NCBI GenBank assembly: GCA_027579435.1
Contig: JANBPK010000776.1
Coordinates: forward strand, 86,570 to 150,569
Length of the DNA stretch: 64,000 nucleotides
Origin: Candolleomyces eurysporus
Taxonomy: Eukaryota; Basidiomycota; Agaricomycetes; Agaricales; Psathyrellaceae
Direction: 5' to 3'
In this document: positions 1 to 12,133 of the stretch, piece by piece
How the letters are laid out: every line of letters begins with the position of its first letter
Position numbering within the stretch: the stretch's first letter is position 1
Program-made: the position numbers and the translations under genes
The notes under the pieces: model-generated
Database searches by the model: none
What the model saw: only the letters and a program-made list of their open reading frames with translations
What the model was told of the DNA's origin: nothing

Positions 1-3000
1 GCCGCCATTGAAGCGTGATCATGAGCCCATACCTGGAGCAAGATGGCCCGGTTCTTGACACTTGAAGCATCGTATACCAGAAGACGGTGTGCCGCCTCCA
101 GACGACGCGTTGAAACTTCGAGCACGCTTGTTCCCAGCATCACCATTAGGACACGCTGAACCCCCAAAACGTATCAGAATCGGGCATCAAGAAAGGGACT
201 CTAGGAAATAAATGTCACCATTTGCCCAATGACCTTCTTGATTGCACTGCAAACACAAGGCGTCTATCAGCATCAAACACAACGAAATTCTGAAGACGGG
301 CTAACCTTGTAGCAGACATTATTCGATCCTCCACCACTAGCTCCCGACGACGCAGTTCGACTTCCCAACCCTGTCGCCCCAGGCCCTCCTCCTCCCCTAG
401 GCCTCGGGGGCTCATCCGCCCACTCGAAGAACCCACATCCCGGTTCACCACGCTCAGCTTTAGCGCTGCACGTCCAAAACAGCTTCCCCTTATTCGGCCC
501 TTCTTTCACCACAGTCCTCTGGACGCCATCTACACCGCACAGACATTGCCTGGCTTCCTCATTGGCTGGAGGTCCTCGTTTCGCAGGTACTGCATTCGAG
601 GTTGTGGCAGACGTGCTCGACCTAGGCGGAGCATATTGTTGTTGTTGGACAGCCTGAGGATCATCCGAGATCCATTGGAAGAATAGGCATGGGTCATCCG
701 TCTTCGAGCATCCCCACCGAGGTCGACCCTTAGAAGACCCGCTTGTAGTGACTGTCTGAGCCGCTGGAATACCACAGCTGCATAGGACAACGTTCGGGTT
801 CCAATTCCCATTCGATTGAGCTTGAGTTCTGGTAGACCTTGATGCCGGCTTCGCTTTAGAAACCGGCGCTCGAGGTTGTGGCGCGGGTCGAGGTGGTGGA
901 GGCCCTATCAAAGGAAAAGTCAGTACCATGTACGCCAGATCAGAATTGACGCGCACCTTCATCGTCAGAATCAATGGAGATCGGATCGTCGCCATTGCCT
1001 GGCCTATTTCGGCTAGGAGGAGGGCGTGGTGGAGCTCCACCACCACCACCACCACCACCACCCGGACCTCTTCCTCCTGGCCCACCATTGCGCCTGTTAT
1101 TACCACCGCCCCCACCACCTGCACCGGGACCTCCTCCGCCACCACCTTGAGGGCCATTGTCTGGACCAGCCCCACCATTACCTCCTTCGACAACAAATCT
1201 CCTCACAGACTAAATGAAACCATGAGGCTCGGTGACAGTGAGAAACGGCGCCACTCACATTCGCCACTTTTTGAAACTCTCGCTGCGTGATTTCAAACAT
1301 CGCCTTGTACTGGTCCAGAGCGACTCGAAGCATCTCCGCCTTTTGCGTCGCGCCCTCGCAAACTTGCACCATCCTACGTTCCGTCTACACGCGACAGTGA
1401 GCTGAGCTTTCCCCGATTGACCGCAAGGAAGGAACATACCTCTCTTCGTAGACTCGGCTTGCTAACGCTTTTTGGCAAGCCAAGTTCGTTATAGCCCTGG
1501 ACTAGTCCAATTCCCAAGGTCGTTGGCACCAGATACTTCATCGAGCCTTCCATCCTCTCGAGAACGTATTCCCGCTTGACGATAGTTTGAATGTGTTGAG
1601 CAATAGTAGCGTCAGTGCCTGTAGCCGAGTAAGTAATGTCCATCGAGAGGTAGACATTCGGGGAGCTCACCAATACCGTTCTTGTCCATCAATGTGACTA
1701 GATCGGCTTCAGTCAAATGCTTGGGAGCGCTTGTTTCGCCGTCCTTGAGGGTACAAATCGAAGGGTCGAATTCCTCTCCTTGTTGAAAGTTCGGCAGGGT
1801 TTTAGAGCTCCATTTGTCATAGGGGTAAACCTCCAGATAATTCTTCTCCAAAACAATTAGACCTGGACCTAAAATCAGCAAAGTACCGATGACTAGTACA
1901 AAAGCGACTCGCCTGTGGTAGAAAATTCTTCTCCACCGCAGACAACATCGACCTTCGTCTCCATTCCCTTTGCATCCTGAGAGCAAGCGGCGAGGAACCT
2001 GCGAACAACGTATTCGTAGACTTTTTTCTGCTCAGGGTCCAGGTTTGACGCATGGGCCGTAGGGTGAATTGGAGGGTGAGCTTTATCATTGTTCTTCCCC
2101 TTCCTCGGTGGGCTGAAAAAGGCCGGGTCCTGTAGTCTTGGTCCAAAGTGTCAACACAGTGCCCATTCAAGCGTCGGCTCTAAACGATTTACCTGTGAGC
2201 AAAACCACCCCAAGCTGGATCGGCGGTTTGCTTATCAATCAGGCTTTGGAAGTCNAATGATGGGTCGAATTGGTCTGTTTCTGTGCGAGGATATGACAAG
2301 AAGCCGTTATTGTAGAGTTTCTCAGCGACCTGAGGTCCAATGGTCAGCCAGGAGAGAGAGAGAGCGAGAATGAGACAACCTCAAGAACACGTTGTGGGGA
2401 CATCCTCAACAGTCGCGAGCCGGCCTTTTGCAGCTCGACCGTAGTCAGTGGCAATGGTTTCCTGAGAGCCCATCATCGTCAGCCATGGGGCGACAGGTTT
2501 TGGCTGTGAGGCTCACCATTTCTTGGTCTCTTTCCGGGTGACATTCGTAACCCTGGCACGTGGATTCTCCAAGACGCTGGTGTAGAGTGAAATTGCGGTA
2601 TGATGATCGAGAAGATGGCCGCGCTTCCACCTGAATTCAGCTGCTTCACTGTCCCCGTTTCCCAAATCTCTGGTCAATTCAAGGTGGATAAACCAGAATT
2701 GTTCCGGACGAAAATCTTTCACTTTCATGAACCGCTCTACGACGAAACCGAGTGTCGGGAACTGGCAAGGTCCAAAGGAAATTACAGATTTCTCCGGGAC
2801 AGGAATAACGTTGCGTAGAGTAAGGGTTTGTAACCGAGTGAATGCTGCTCCGATTTTGAGGTCCAGGATAATACGAGCGTCCACAGCGTCAGCTTGTCGC
2901 CGGTCCAGTTCGACGGGGTTCTGGGCCGCACGATGTATCTGTCTAATGGAAAATTGAGCTACAGTATGCGGAAAATAGGCTTGGATGACGCACTGGGGAA

Positions 3001-3493
3001 TAATAGCACTGAAACGAGCCCGCTGCACCCGGATATTGGGCTTGACCCTGCGACAAATGTTCACGATTTCCATCCCAATGTGCTCACCCTCCCTATCACA
3101 ATCCGTCCAAATCATCAGGGTGGCTACTCTCCTCGCTTGCGTCATCAGGTTCTCTTCCACTGCTTTCAGATCACTCTTCACTGTGACTTCCGTCTCAGCA
3201 TCGAACAGGTCAGCTGGGTTGCAGCCGTTCCATGAATTATATCGAGCAGGGAAGTCGGTTTCCGTCAAATGTCCAGATACTGACGTCACGATAAAGTGCG
3301 AGCGAGTGTATTGGTAGTCGAACTCAAAGTTCTTGTGATACGGTGACCTCGTATTCGACTATTGGGTCAAGCTGTCAGCCTTCCCTCCTATTTCGGGACC
3401 ACTGGTGCTCACCACTTGTTTTTGGCCCCCCGACAGTATATTCGATACCTCCTTGGCAATGGAGGGCTTTTCTGCGACGCATAGAACGCTCAT
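1..3493 (-). CDS. TOP3: DNA topoisomerase III (type IA), 3' end beyond window
   Basis: Type IA topoisomerase that, with a RecQ helicase and RMI1, resolves recombination intermediates in the nucleus. Translation starts at 3493 (MSVLCVAEKPSIAKEV, the TOPRIM start); exon 1 ends at 3413 and exon 2 begins at 3358. The active-site tyrosine sits in FLSYPRTETDQF near 2290, followed by NNDKAHPPIHPT near 2090, both family hallmarks. After the catalytic core comes a Gly/Pro-rich linker (about 1000-1200), two GRF-type zinc fingers (about 400-800), and CCHC zinc knuckles (CYKCNQEGHWAN split by introns near 210-310, and CFKCQEPGHLAP near 40-70). The reading frame runs into an intron donor near 35, so the last exon lies outside the window. 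One intron (1912-1869) has a GC donor. Known in the family: GRF plus CCHC tails occur in animal TOP3A. The identification is secure; small introns are inferred. Confidence 0.93.
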
Positions 3494-3667
3494 ATGTCAT
3501 GAAACTTGGGCCAGCTGGTCGCCAAAAGAAGAGATGGTGGTCGTGCTCAAGGGACGCGGCAAGAAACCGTGACGCGCTTAACGCGATCACATGGCCTAAA
3601 TCAATTATCCCACGCCTATTATCCTCAGGAATTTTTCGACGAATTTATTCTCTTTATCCGAGCACCC

Positions 3668-6118
3668 ATGGCCCTCGACGACGGAAACACCGTAACGACA
3701 AAACTCCTCACCCTTTTGAATGTCTCTGCTACGAAACTCGGGAAGAGAAAGGTTGTCGAGGAAGACTTTGTACCAGCAGAAAAATTGAACAAGCGCAAAT
3801 CAATATCGTTCTCGGACAAGGTCTCTATCAAAAGGCTGGATGCTGAAGAGCAACACGTCGAGGAAGAAAGGGTCATGGAAACTGACAAAGCTGACGCTGA
3901 AGATGATGCTATGGATGTTGACGAGGACGCTGATGTCCAAGGTGTGTTACCTTTGGTCTGGCCATAGCCTGTTTGCTCAGAGGATATGTTACAGATTCAT
4001 CGGACCCATACGAGACCCACTTTGGTCCAAATTCATCTGTATTAACGGAAACGGTGCGGACAGCCGTTGACCAAGGCGCTTGGAAAACGTCCAAGGAAGT
4101 CCTTGGAAGGCTGGGCCCAGCGACGGTGTCTGTTCCTGTTCAACCAGACCCAAACGCACCTGCAAGCAAAACTTCCGGCCAGATTGATGTACGTATTACT
4201 GCTTCAACACCATGCGNTTTTTTAATTAATGAGTGCCAGATTCTGGAGCGTGTCAAGACACCATTCAAAGCTCACCAGGCAAAATGCACTCTCAGTGAGT
4301 TCAATAGCGCAGTCATTCTAGCTTCCTTCGTTAACTCACCAAAGGCCAGGTCGAGTCGCAGAATGATCTACTCTCATTGCTTTGCTCTCGAAAAGACGTC
4401 TATCTATCATCAGCCTCCCTGGATTCCCGCAAATCTACAAGACAAGTCATCGCACTCCACGCTCTCAACCACATCTCTAAGCAAGTTTCCTCTCCGCATT
4501 CCCGTGACCCTCGACTAACGAATTCTCCATTAGAAAGCGAAGAAGAGTGCTGAAAAACAACGAGCGGTTGGCCCATGCAGCAAAAACAAACCCGGACTCA
4601 CCACCTGAAGATGTTCAAGACCAAGGCTTCACCCGACCATCTGTTCTCGTCCTCCTACCATTCCGGAACTCCGCATTAGACTGGTTCCACGCCCTCACCT
4701 CCCACACCCCTTCCTCTTCGTTCCAAATCGAAAACCAAGCCCGTTTCCTCGCAGAATACGATCTGCCCCCTGGAACAGAGGACAAGCTCACCTCAGCGGA
4801 GCCCGGCACCTATCCCTTGGACCACGTCGAAACCTTCAAGGGCAACGTGGACGATAACTTCAGAATTGGAGTCAAGCTTACAAGGAAGAGCGTGCGGATG
4901 TTCACCGAGTTCTATGGATGCGACTTGATATTGGCAAGCCCGTTGGGCCTCAGGCGGTCGATAGAGAAGGAAAAGTAAGCCACCGTACCTCTCATCTTTT
5001 TCTTTCCCTGGTTCTAACACACGAATAGGAGTGCCGATTACCTGACGTCCATAGAAATTCTCATCGTCGACCAGATGGACGCCCTCATGATGCAAAACTG
5101 GGACCACGTCAAGGTGTGTTATCCTGACCTCCGACACTGACTGTTCAACTCATTGATCACGTATATCGTAGTTCGTCATGTCGCACTTGAACAAACTCCC
5201 CAAAGAGTCGCATGACACCGATTTCTCTCGAATAAAACCATGGTATCTGGACGGGTTGGCACCATACCTCCGCCAGTCGATCCTGCTCTCGTCATTCGAG
5301 ACGCCGGAAATGCGGTCATTGTATAGTCACTCCCTCAAAAACGTCGCTGGGAAAGTGAAGATCGACAAGCGGTGGCTACCTGTTGATATTCCCGATGGTG
5401 TGAAGCCAGTACGTGATCATCTTCTCGATACATCTTTGTGCGCGAATACTCACGGGATTGATTAGAATTTTGTCCACTTTGACTGTGGAAGCCCACAAGA
5501 CGAAGCGGATAAACGGTTCCACCATTTCACGACCCAGCTGTTACCCTCGGTTCTCAAATCGGCAGTGCAGAGCACGAATACTGTCGTCTTTGTCCCCTCA
5601 TCCTACGACTTTATCCGGGTCCATAACTATTTCAGGAAGACCGCTGGTGTCTCGTTCACTGTGCTCTCTGAGTGAGTTCGATCCCCGACTTTAGTTCGGC
5701 TTTCGTTTGAGTGTCATATCTAATGCTGGCTCCATTAGATATTCGTCCAATCAGGACATCTCAAGAGCCCGACTTGCCTTTTTCAAAGGCGAAAAATCCT
5801 TCCTGCTTGTCAGCGAGCGGTTCCATTTCTACAAACGGTACGCTAACCCCTTCTGCCCAAACGGTTGAACACTGACTGACCGACTGTCTTTGTTCCTCGT
5901 CCCACAGCTATAAGCTCCGAGGCATCAGAAACCTCGTATTCTACGGCCCACCCGACCACCCGCAGTACTTCACAGAGTACCTGTCCTATCCGTTCTTGGA
6001 TGAAGAGGTGGAGCCTTCTGACGTTACCTGTCGGGTGTTGTATTCCAAGTATGATTGGTTTAGGTTGGAGAGAGTTGCAGGGACCGAGGCTGCCGCTGAG
6101 TTGATCAAGATCGTGTAA
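3668..6118 (+). CDS. UTP25: U3 snoRNP / small-subunit processome protein Utp25 (DEF family)
   Basis: Nucleolar protein of the small-subunit processome needed for pre-18S rRNA processing; it has a degenerate DEAD-helicase-like fold. The start at 3668 ([14 protein letters not shown]) follows a non-coding stretch. An acidic, charged N-terminus is followed by the conserved core: [60 protein letters not shown] and the C-terminal [15 protein letters not shown] trace exons 3668-3941, 3995-4188, 4240-4278, 4350-4480, 4534-4974, 5029-5113, 5172-5408, 5466-5671, 5739-5837 and 5908-6118. The introns after 4278 and 4480 have GC donors (the second a perfect GCAAGT) and are the only way to keep the frame. 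It is divergent from TOP3 with a 174 bp shared upstream region. The product length (about 630 residues) fits the family. Confidence 0.92.
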
Positions 6119-6900
6119 TTAAGTTAGTCGTGGTAGACTCGGTGCGAGGATGTACAAATGAGCAAAAGCGACAAGAGTGATTCTCTGAAAAGGTTATCTC
6201 TGACCAAAAGTATTTACGTGAGGTAGGGGATTGGACAGGGGATGAAATGTATACAAGCTTAGCTTGGTGGGGGCTTCGCAAAATATATTAACAATTAAAA
6301 ATGATAAATATATATTTATAAATACTAATGTTGTTTTGCACTGGATGCACTCACCAACACTCAATAAAAATATTCATTCTCTTGCTATCATTATAGTACT
6401 TCTGGATGAACTGAATTAATTGTAGCACAATCATCATTCTAGGACCCAATGTGTAACATGACAGAGCAACATACAGCTGTCCATGAGCAATGCTGGATCT
6501 CATGAACCAATTTCAACATGCTTTACTGATTGCCTGTGACTTGTTGATAGTCATTGCAAAGCAAAGGCAAACAGGAACCTGTCTTTGTTAGAGCACAAAT
6601 GGCAATTCTCCAGTTGAAAGCTCACAAAGGATAGTTGGAATGAAAGCTCTTTTCCCATTATATTGACTATTTATAACACAAATTTCAATGACACAGTTCT
6701 GAGGCATTTTGACTCAGGTTCATACGTGCACATTCCAAGATGGATGCGCGGCATGTGCAGGAACCAACAGCAGCACCACTGTTTCCTGTCAGTGTTTCCC
6801 ATTCTCCTTCTCTGCCCCCTCTAACCTCCAAAACCTTGAAAGTAATTCATGTACTGTTGGAGTCAAAATACCTTGGACCATTGCCATGCAAAGCAACGGC
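6119..6900. other. Non-coding left edge of the CpG-poor island
   Basis: No gene is seen. Composition changes abruptly from the CpG-rich UTP25 tail to AT-rich DNA; positions 6301-6720 contain no CpG dinucleotide at all. The 3' UTR of UTP25 probably occupies the first 150 bases or so. Confidence 0.7.
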
Positions 6901-6930
6901 CATTTCCCACAGGTTGGATATCCTTGTGAG
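6700..6930. repeat. Dispersed island repeat, copies near 6701, 6861, 7095, 15304 and 17630
   Basis: A short motif, GGCATTTTGACTCAGGTT, stands at 6703-6720. A variant is at 7097-7114, an inverted relative is at 6861-6876, and another inverted relative is at 17629-17645. The stretch 6871-6915 (CCATGCAAAGCAACGGCCA and following bases) matches the reverse complement of 15304-15345 at most positions. The copies are degenerate and in both orientations, as expected for fragments of one old mobile element family. The family is not identified. Confidence 0.5.
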
Positions 6931-6939
6931 GATAGCCTT

Positions 6940-8290
6940 TTTCCTATTACAAACCCCATGTTTTGTGCTCGTGTTCCAGAGTATTATAATTGGAGATCCA
7001 CCCTTCAAGTTCCATCTCAGAGACAGAAAATCCAGATGGTTTGATAGAGCTGAGATACTTGATAGAGACCTGGAACTCTCTCATTCTAGGAGTCCTGAGG
7101 TGTTTTGACTCAGGCATGGAGAGTGCACCAACTCTGTACAGAGAAACAGTACTACTATTTCTTGGCTTAATTAGCTGACCCCATTGCCCTTTCAGGACCC
7201 TTGCCTTTCTTTCATGGTTGTTTTTCTCTTTGGACTGTTCTCAAATATATGTAGAGTATTGTGATTGCATGGCATGGTCTGGTTGGACCTCCACTTTTTT
7301 GTACACCAATTGTGTACGCACTTAACAGACTATTTTAATATGCAGAGTATGAATTTACTGGGAGATGGGACCTTTTCACCTTCATTCATTTGGACTCAAG
7401 CAGTTGCTTCACATCTGCATTGGTTTTAATATAATTCTTCTTGCCTTTTGTTGTTGTTGCTCTTGTCTTCACCTAGACTGTATTACATTTGTTCTGCCTC
7501 CTCACATCCAGAGCAATCAGGTACTGAGCTGCCACTGTCTTCAGCCCCTCAACCCTCACTTACTTTTCTACACATACTGAACCCACACTCCCAGACAGAT
7601 AGATTGTTANTTTTTGACCCTTTGCTACATGAGCTGTAAGCTCTACTGCTCAGTCCAGTATCTTTCTCATACACATTATCCTTCTGTTCTGCGCAGTATC
7701 ATTGTTTACCTTTGGAGCCAAGTGCCCAAAGCACTCAGTGGAGTGCCATGAAGCCCACATGAGTCAAATGCCTCAGGGAACTGCTATGTGAAGCATTAGC
7801 CTGTTAACCACAGGTTGAGAATGGTATGTTCAATAAAGAATTGGTCATAGTTCTGCCAATATTCAAAAATTTGCTATTTGCAGTCTGAGGGTTTTAATTT
7901 ATATAAGCCAGGGTGAATTGTGGTGATCAAACCCAATTGTATTGCCCAGAGTGCATTTCATAGTCCCAGGAAGAAAGACAGATTGTTTGATAATATCCAT
8001 GGAGAGGTGGCTTCCCATGTTCAACATCTAAAAGCCATATTTCAAATTCACATTCTTTCTGCAAGGCATTGTCTAATTGCATATTTTGTGTAAGCTTGAG
8101 AGCTTCAACATAGTGCTGGAACTTGGACCAATTGATGCAGAGTGCAACAGTCTCTTCTCTGCCTCATTTCAGAATGACTGACAGAATCTGCTGGGAATCA
8201 CCACCAAAGTCAATATTAAATCAGCCAGGAGAGTATTCTGTGTTTTACTATCAGCTATTTCAATGGGAGTTTTGAACATTGAATGAGATG
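6940..8290 (-). pseudogene. Helitron PIF1-type helicase relic
   Basis: Read on the minus strand, 8290-8225 gives MFKTPIEIADSKTQ and LLADLI. Then 8215-7960 gives FGGDSQQILSVI, LTQNMQLD and WLLDVEHGK, and 7080-6945 gives YLSSIKPSGFSVSEMEL and a degenerate NYNTLEHEHKTWGL. These match, in order, the motifs of Helitron-type PIF1 helicases (SMFKIP, VLFGGDFRQILPVI, QNMRL, YLNSIHPSG, LLRNLDPxxGL). The region between LLADLI and FGGD is deleted, and the frame is broken by a TGA at 8166-8164 where a CGA arginine would fit. The HUH Rep domain and element ends were not found. It is a dead fragment of a rolling-circle transposon. The identification rests on motif order recalled from the family and was not searched. 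Confidence 0.6.
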
Positions 8291-8760
8291 TATGTCCACT
8301 TGGTAGTAGCAAAGAAGCAATTCCTGACAATGCTGCACATAGAGCAATCTTTCCTTCTCCTTGGAGATAGTAGCAGAGGGTTTGTATACAAATGTCTTTG
8401 GTCTCTGTAAAACTATTTTAAAAAATAGAGAAATGGCATCCACTCTAAGATTACTGTACTGATCTTGTTGAAAGGCACTCCTTTGCTCTTCATTAAGCTG
8501 AGGAATAGCTTCAATTGAGACTGCTTAACATCAGAAATAGGGTAAAGAGACTGGCTTGGAGTCCTTCTTGGTTGAGGACTTGACAGAATTCAATTAGAAC
8601 ACCACCTGACCTGCTCAGTATTACAATCTCTGAGTTCAGGATTATCACAGTCCTGTATTATTGCAAAAATAAATAGTACATGCATAGGCTGGTAAGGGTA
8701 GATGGAAAATTAATAAGAATCAATGCTAGTTCAAATGGAACATAATGAATATAATAATAT
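7741..8760. other. 1,020 bp stretch with no CpG dinucleotide
   Basis: I read every line of this stretch on the plus strand and found no CG. The neighbouring housekeeping genes carry several per 60 bases. It overlaps the Helitron relic and the non-coding DNA right of it, and marks the most strongly depleted part of the island. Confidence 0.85.
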
Positions 8761-9214
8761 AATATAAATGCCAAGAGCGACAATTACAGGTCTAATTACC
8801 ACAATTTGGGGCTCAAAAAGCATTGTGAAAGATCAATGGTAAGCATGTTTTGACACAGTGGTGGTGGTGTAGGTCAGAATAGCAAAGGTTACATGCAAGA
8901 ATGTGTTTTTGGGTATTGCTGAAGCAGCTGACCATGGCAGGCATGGGACAGATTTTTTTAGAGTGAAGGTGACATGCATGAGAGTTTTCAGGTATTACCG
9001 AAGCAGCTGACGATGGCTGCAGGCACACATGCAGGACAGATTTCTCTTTTGGAGGGCTGAAGGATTAGTCAGAAATTATGTAAATATTAGTCAGCAAATC
9101 CGTTGTGTTTTCATGTATAGGATGTTGTAGGACTAGTTCAAGAAGGCACACTCCAGAAACAAGAAAATAGAAAATACATAAAAGGTGGCTGGTGCTGGAA
9201 CAGTCCCATGACAT
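8291..9214. other. AT-rich non-coding DNA
   Basis: No gene is seen. The stretch is AT-rich with many stop codons in all frames; near 8700-8770 it is simple-sequence-like (AATATAATAATATAATA type). It probably belongs to degraded mobile elements. Confidence 0.6.
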
Positions 9215-10921
9215 TCAGCCACCTAGCGTCTGCAGTTCCAAGAGTTCCTGCCAAGCTTCTAGCTCAGGATCAGTGTGTATCCATCTCTGATTCTGAGCAA
9301 TCCTATATTTGATTTCCAGAACAAGACCTTCTGAGATGAAAGGTTGTAGGGCTTGTTGAACTGCCCCCAAAGTCGCAAAGTTGGATCCTCTACATTCACA
9401 CACGATTATGACGATCTTGCTTAGATGAGGACCGTCTGAATCATGTTGGGTTCTGGACTTCACAAATTGCGTCAAGATACCTGGCTCTATAAAATCCTGG
9501 TCGTGCCATGTGGCATTGCTCGTGTGGAACATTAAAGCGAGGGTATGGAGATTGGGAAGGAGGCCTTGCTGATCTGCTGAGAGTGTCAAGTCTTCGAGTA
9601 GAGATGTGTATCCGATCCCAAGGAACACCTCCAGCGTTGTGATGTGGGGAAGTGTTTTGAGCATCTCGGTGAGTTGGGGCCCAATGTCCCCATATTGTAC
9701 AGCAAGGGATAGACTTTGCAAATTCTTGAGTCTTCGAAGTTCATTCATGAAACCGGGGGCCATTCCCTGTTCATTTAGGCTTGAAAACAAAAGCAGGAGC
9801 CTTCGCAGGTTGGGAAACTCGAACGGAGAGAAGAGGTTAGGGTATTGGTTATTGTAATGTGAACAGAATAGGAATTTGAAATCCAAGGCAAGGGTTTCTA
9901 AATTTTGGAGGATAATCCTTGTCGGTAGTGGGGAAGTACTGTGGAAATTTGCAAGAGCAGATGGCTCACCGGCATTGCCACTGTTCACCAGCTGGAGGGA
10001 CAGAAATTTAAGTTGTGTGCAAATTGGGAGGTATGTAAAGAGGAAGAATTTGCAATGTTGTGGGCAACTGTCACACAGGAAGTGTGTAAGCTGGTTCCAG
10101 GGGAGAAGGAACTTGCGGTCAATTGCTGTGCGGAACCCGGAAAATGCCACTTGGCGCAATGAAAGAGTGTTGCTAAAGGATATGCTGAAGGTATTGGGAT
10201 AGAAAGCACAATTGCCGAGGGATACAACCAATTGTTCCAAGAAGGGCAACAGGAGTGATGAAAGGGAGTAGAGAATGTTGAAAGAGGCATATTGGAGGAG
10301 GAGCTGGCTCAGAGTGCTACTAATGGGCGCCACAAGTTGGTTGGTAAACTTAGAGACTGGTAGCTTGCCCCAGCCGGAGCTCCTACAGCTGTTTGGCCAG
10401 TCCAACAGAAATCAAAGGTTTAAGGGCATGCCCCTGGCCCTTTGAAGCCACTGCGCTAGTAGTTCTAAACCCGTGTCATCCCACTTTTGTGTCCCCCTCT
10501 TGACGCTGACCTTTGTCCAAAGTCCAGCGAACTCATGAGCCACTGCTCACCAGCAACGGCATACTTGACTTATGACTATTGACGGACAAAGCAGCGACAG
10601 ACCTCTACGTTGGCTATTGCTGAGGGAATGAAGGTGCAGGTGAAAGAAAATTTCCCATAAGACGTCATCAGGAAGGTGGCTGATCAGTGATAGAGCCCGC
10701 TGGCAAGTCTTCACACAATCTAGCAGATGAGATTTTTCTTGGTCAATCTCAGAGAGCTGTTTGTTGAGCTTTTTGATCAGCTCTTCCTTGTGCTCATCGA
10801 GTATTGCAATTTGGTGGGCATATTCCTCCTGACTTTGCTTCAGTGCGTTCACCTCAACGTCTGTCAGTCCATGAGTGGCACATGCAAGACAGCATAGTTC
10901 TGATATCTCTAGGATATCCAT
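9215..10921 (-). pseudogene. F-box/leucine-rich-repeat protein, broken by two in-frame TGA codons
   Basis: A single frame of 569 codons runs from 10921 to 9215 and is interrupted only at 10549-10547 and 10414-10412, both TGA. The N-terminus (MDILEISELCCLACATHGLT) leads into a coiled coil of about 50 residues and an F-box (ISHLPDDVLWEIF), then VCRCW, the first stop, and AVAHEFAGLWTKV. The C-terminal 390 residues are leucine-rich. This is the layout of the expanded agaricomycete F-box family, whose members recruit SCF ubiquitin ligase substrates. In such proteins an arginine is expected at both stop positions (CRCWR and LNLRFLLDW), so each TGA is one C-to-T change from CGA. With so little other damage the inactivation looks recent. 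A sequencing error at both sites is less likely because the change is the same. Confidence 0.8.
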
Positions 10922-11298
10922 CTGTACAGTGGATCAGACAAATGAGATCATTCATGTAAAAAATTGTGACCATATGGCAAGATTGATTTGGGAGGAAACA
11001 AGGATTGGAGATCAATTTCTTGACATAATTGATTTGCTGACTGGCAGTTCCCGCCATACAATGTGGTTCAGCTGTACAGGCATTCAAAAGTTGATTTCAC
11101 GAAATTACCGTCGCAATTGCGACTGTGCATGAGACTATTGTAGATGTACTATCGACAACAATTCTGTTTAACGCTTAATTCTGATGCCTCATCACTTATT
11201 ATAAACCTGGACTTGGTTGTCCTGGACCAGTCCACAAACTTGAAGAAAATACAAAATACAGCAATGATAATGTCATAAAATGGCCTTGATCGGAGCTC
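10922..11298. other. Spacer between two F-box copies
   Basis: AT-rich DNA with no supported gene. It should contain the promoter of the first F-box copy (start at 10921) and the 3' side of the second, older copy. Confidence 0.5.
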
Positions 11299-12133
11299 CT
11301 AGTACAGAAGTTCTAAAAGTTCTGGCAGATCTTCCAGTTCAGGGTCGATGAATATCCACCTCCACCAAGGAGCAATCTTGTACCAAACATTCCACACCAG
11401 AACCTCAGAGGTATAAGGCCGCAAGACTTCCTGAACTATGTTCAATGTTGAATAATCAGATCCTTCAGGATGACACACAGAAATGGTGAATTTTCCAAGA
11501 CTGGTAGCCAGGTCACATTGAATTTGGGAGTCGACAAATTGTACCAGGATATCGGGATCAAGGAAGACCTTGTCATGATCAAATGCGCTTGCGTCGAACA
11601 TGAGCACGAGGGTATGGAGGTTGGGGAGAAGGTCTTGCTGTCCTGATGGTATCAGGTTCTTGAGGAAATTCCGTTGCGAGGCTCAGTTCGAGTGTCTTGA
11701 TGCTATGAAGTGCTTGAAGCATATCCCGAGTTGGCGTTTCGGCATTGTAGTCATGTATCGCAAGAGACAAATGCTCCAAGTTCTTGAGTCGTTGGAGTTT
11801 GTCCAAAAAATCAGGGGTTATTTGACCATTGGTAGATCAAAACGAGAGGTGCAACTTTTTCAAATTGGGAAGTTCGAATCGGAAAAACATGTTGGGGTAT
11901 TGGTCCTCATAATCTAAAAGGCAAAGGTTCCCAAAATCCAAACTGAGGGTTTCCAAGTTTGGGCTGAAAATTCTATTGGTTGTTGTGCCACGAAAGTCCT
12001 CGAGGTAATCTTGTTCGCGTTTGCCGTCTTGCAATTCGAGGTGCAGAAAGTTGAGCTGGATGCAAAAGGGAAGGTGTGTGAGGAGGAGGAAGTCGCAATA
12101 GTCAGGGCTGTTATAGTAAATTTGAACACTCAT
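11299..12133 (-). pseudogene. Second, more decayed F-box/LRR copy lacking its 5' half
   Basis: Minus-strand pieces at 12133-11837, 11806-11579 and 11607-11299 align in order with the C-terminal half of the neighbouring F-box gene. Examples are FLLLTHLPFCIQLNFLHLEL against FFLFTYLPICTQLKFLSLQL, and LDPDILVQFVDSQ against IEPGILTQFVKSR, with the same DPELE...ELLEL end. The frame has a TGA at 11839-11837 (again a plausible former CGA) and a one-base frameshift near 11660-11680. The F-box and coiled coil are missing. It is a truncated tandem paralogue in the same orientation, and clearly older than the copy to its left. Confidence 0.75.

Noticed and set aside
1026..1217. Polyhistidine open frame on the plus strand
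   Set aside because: It is the antisense of the Gly/Pro-rich linker of TOP3.
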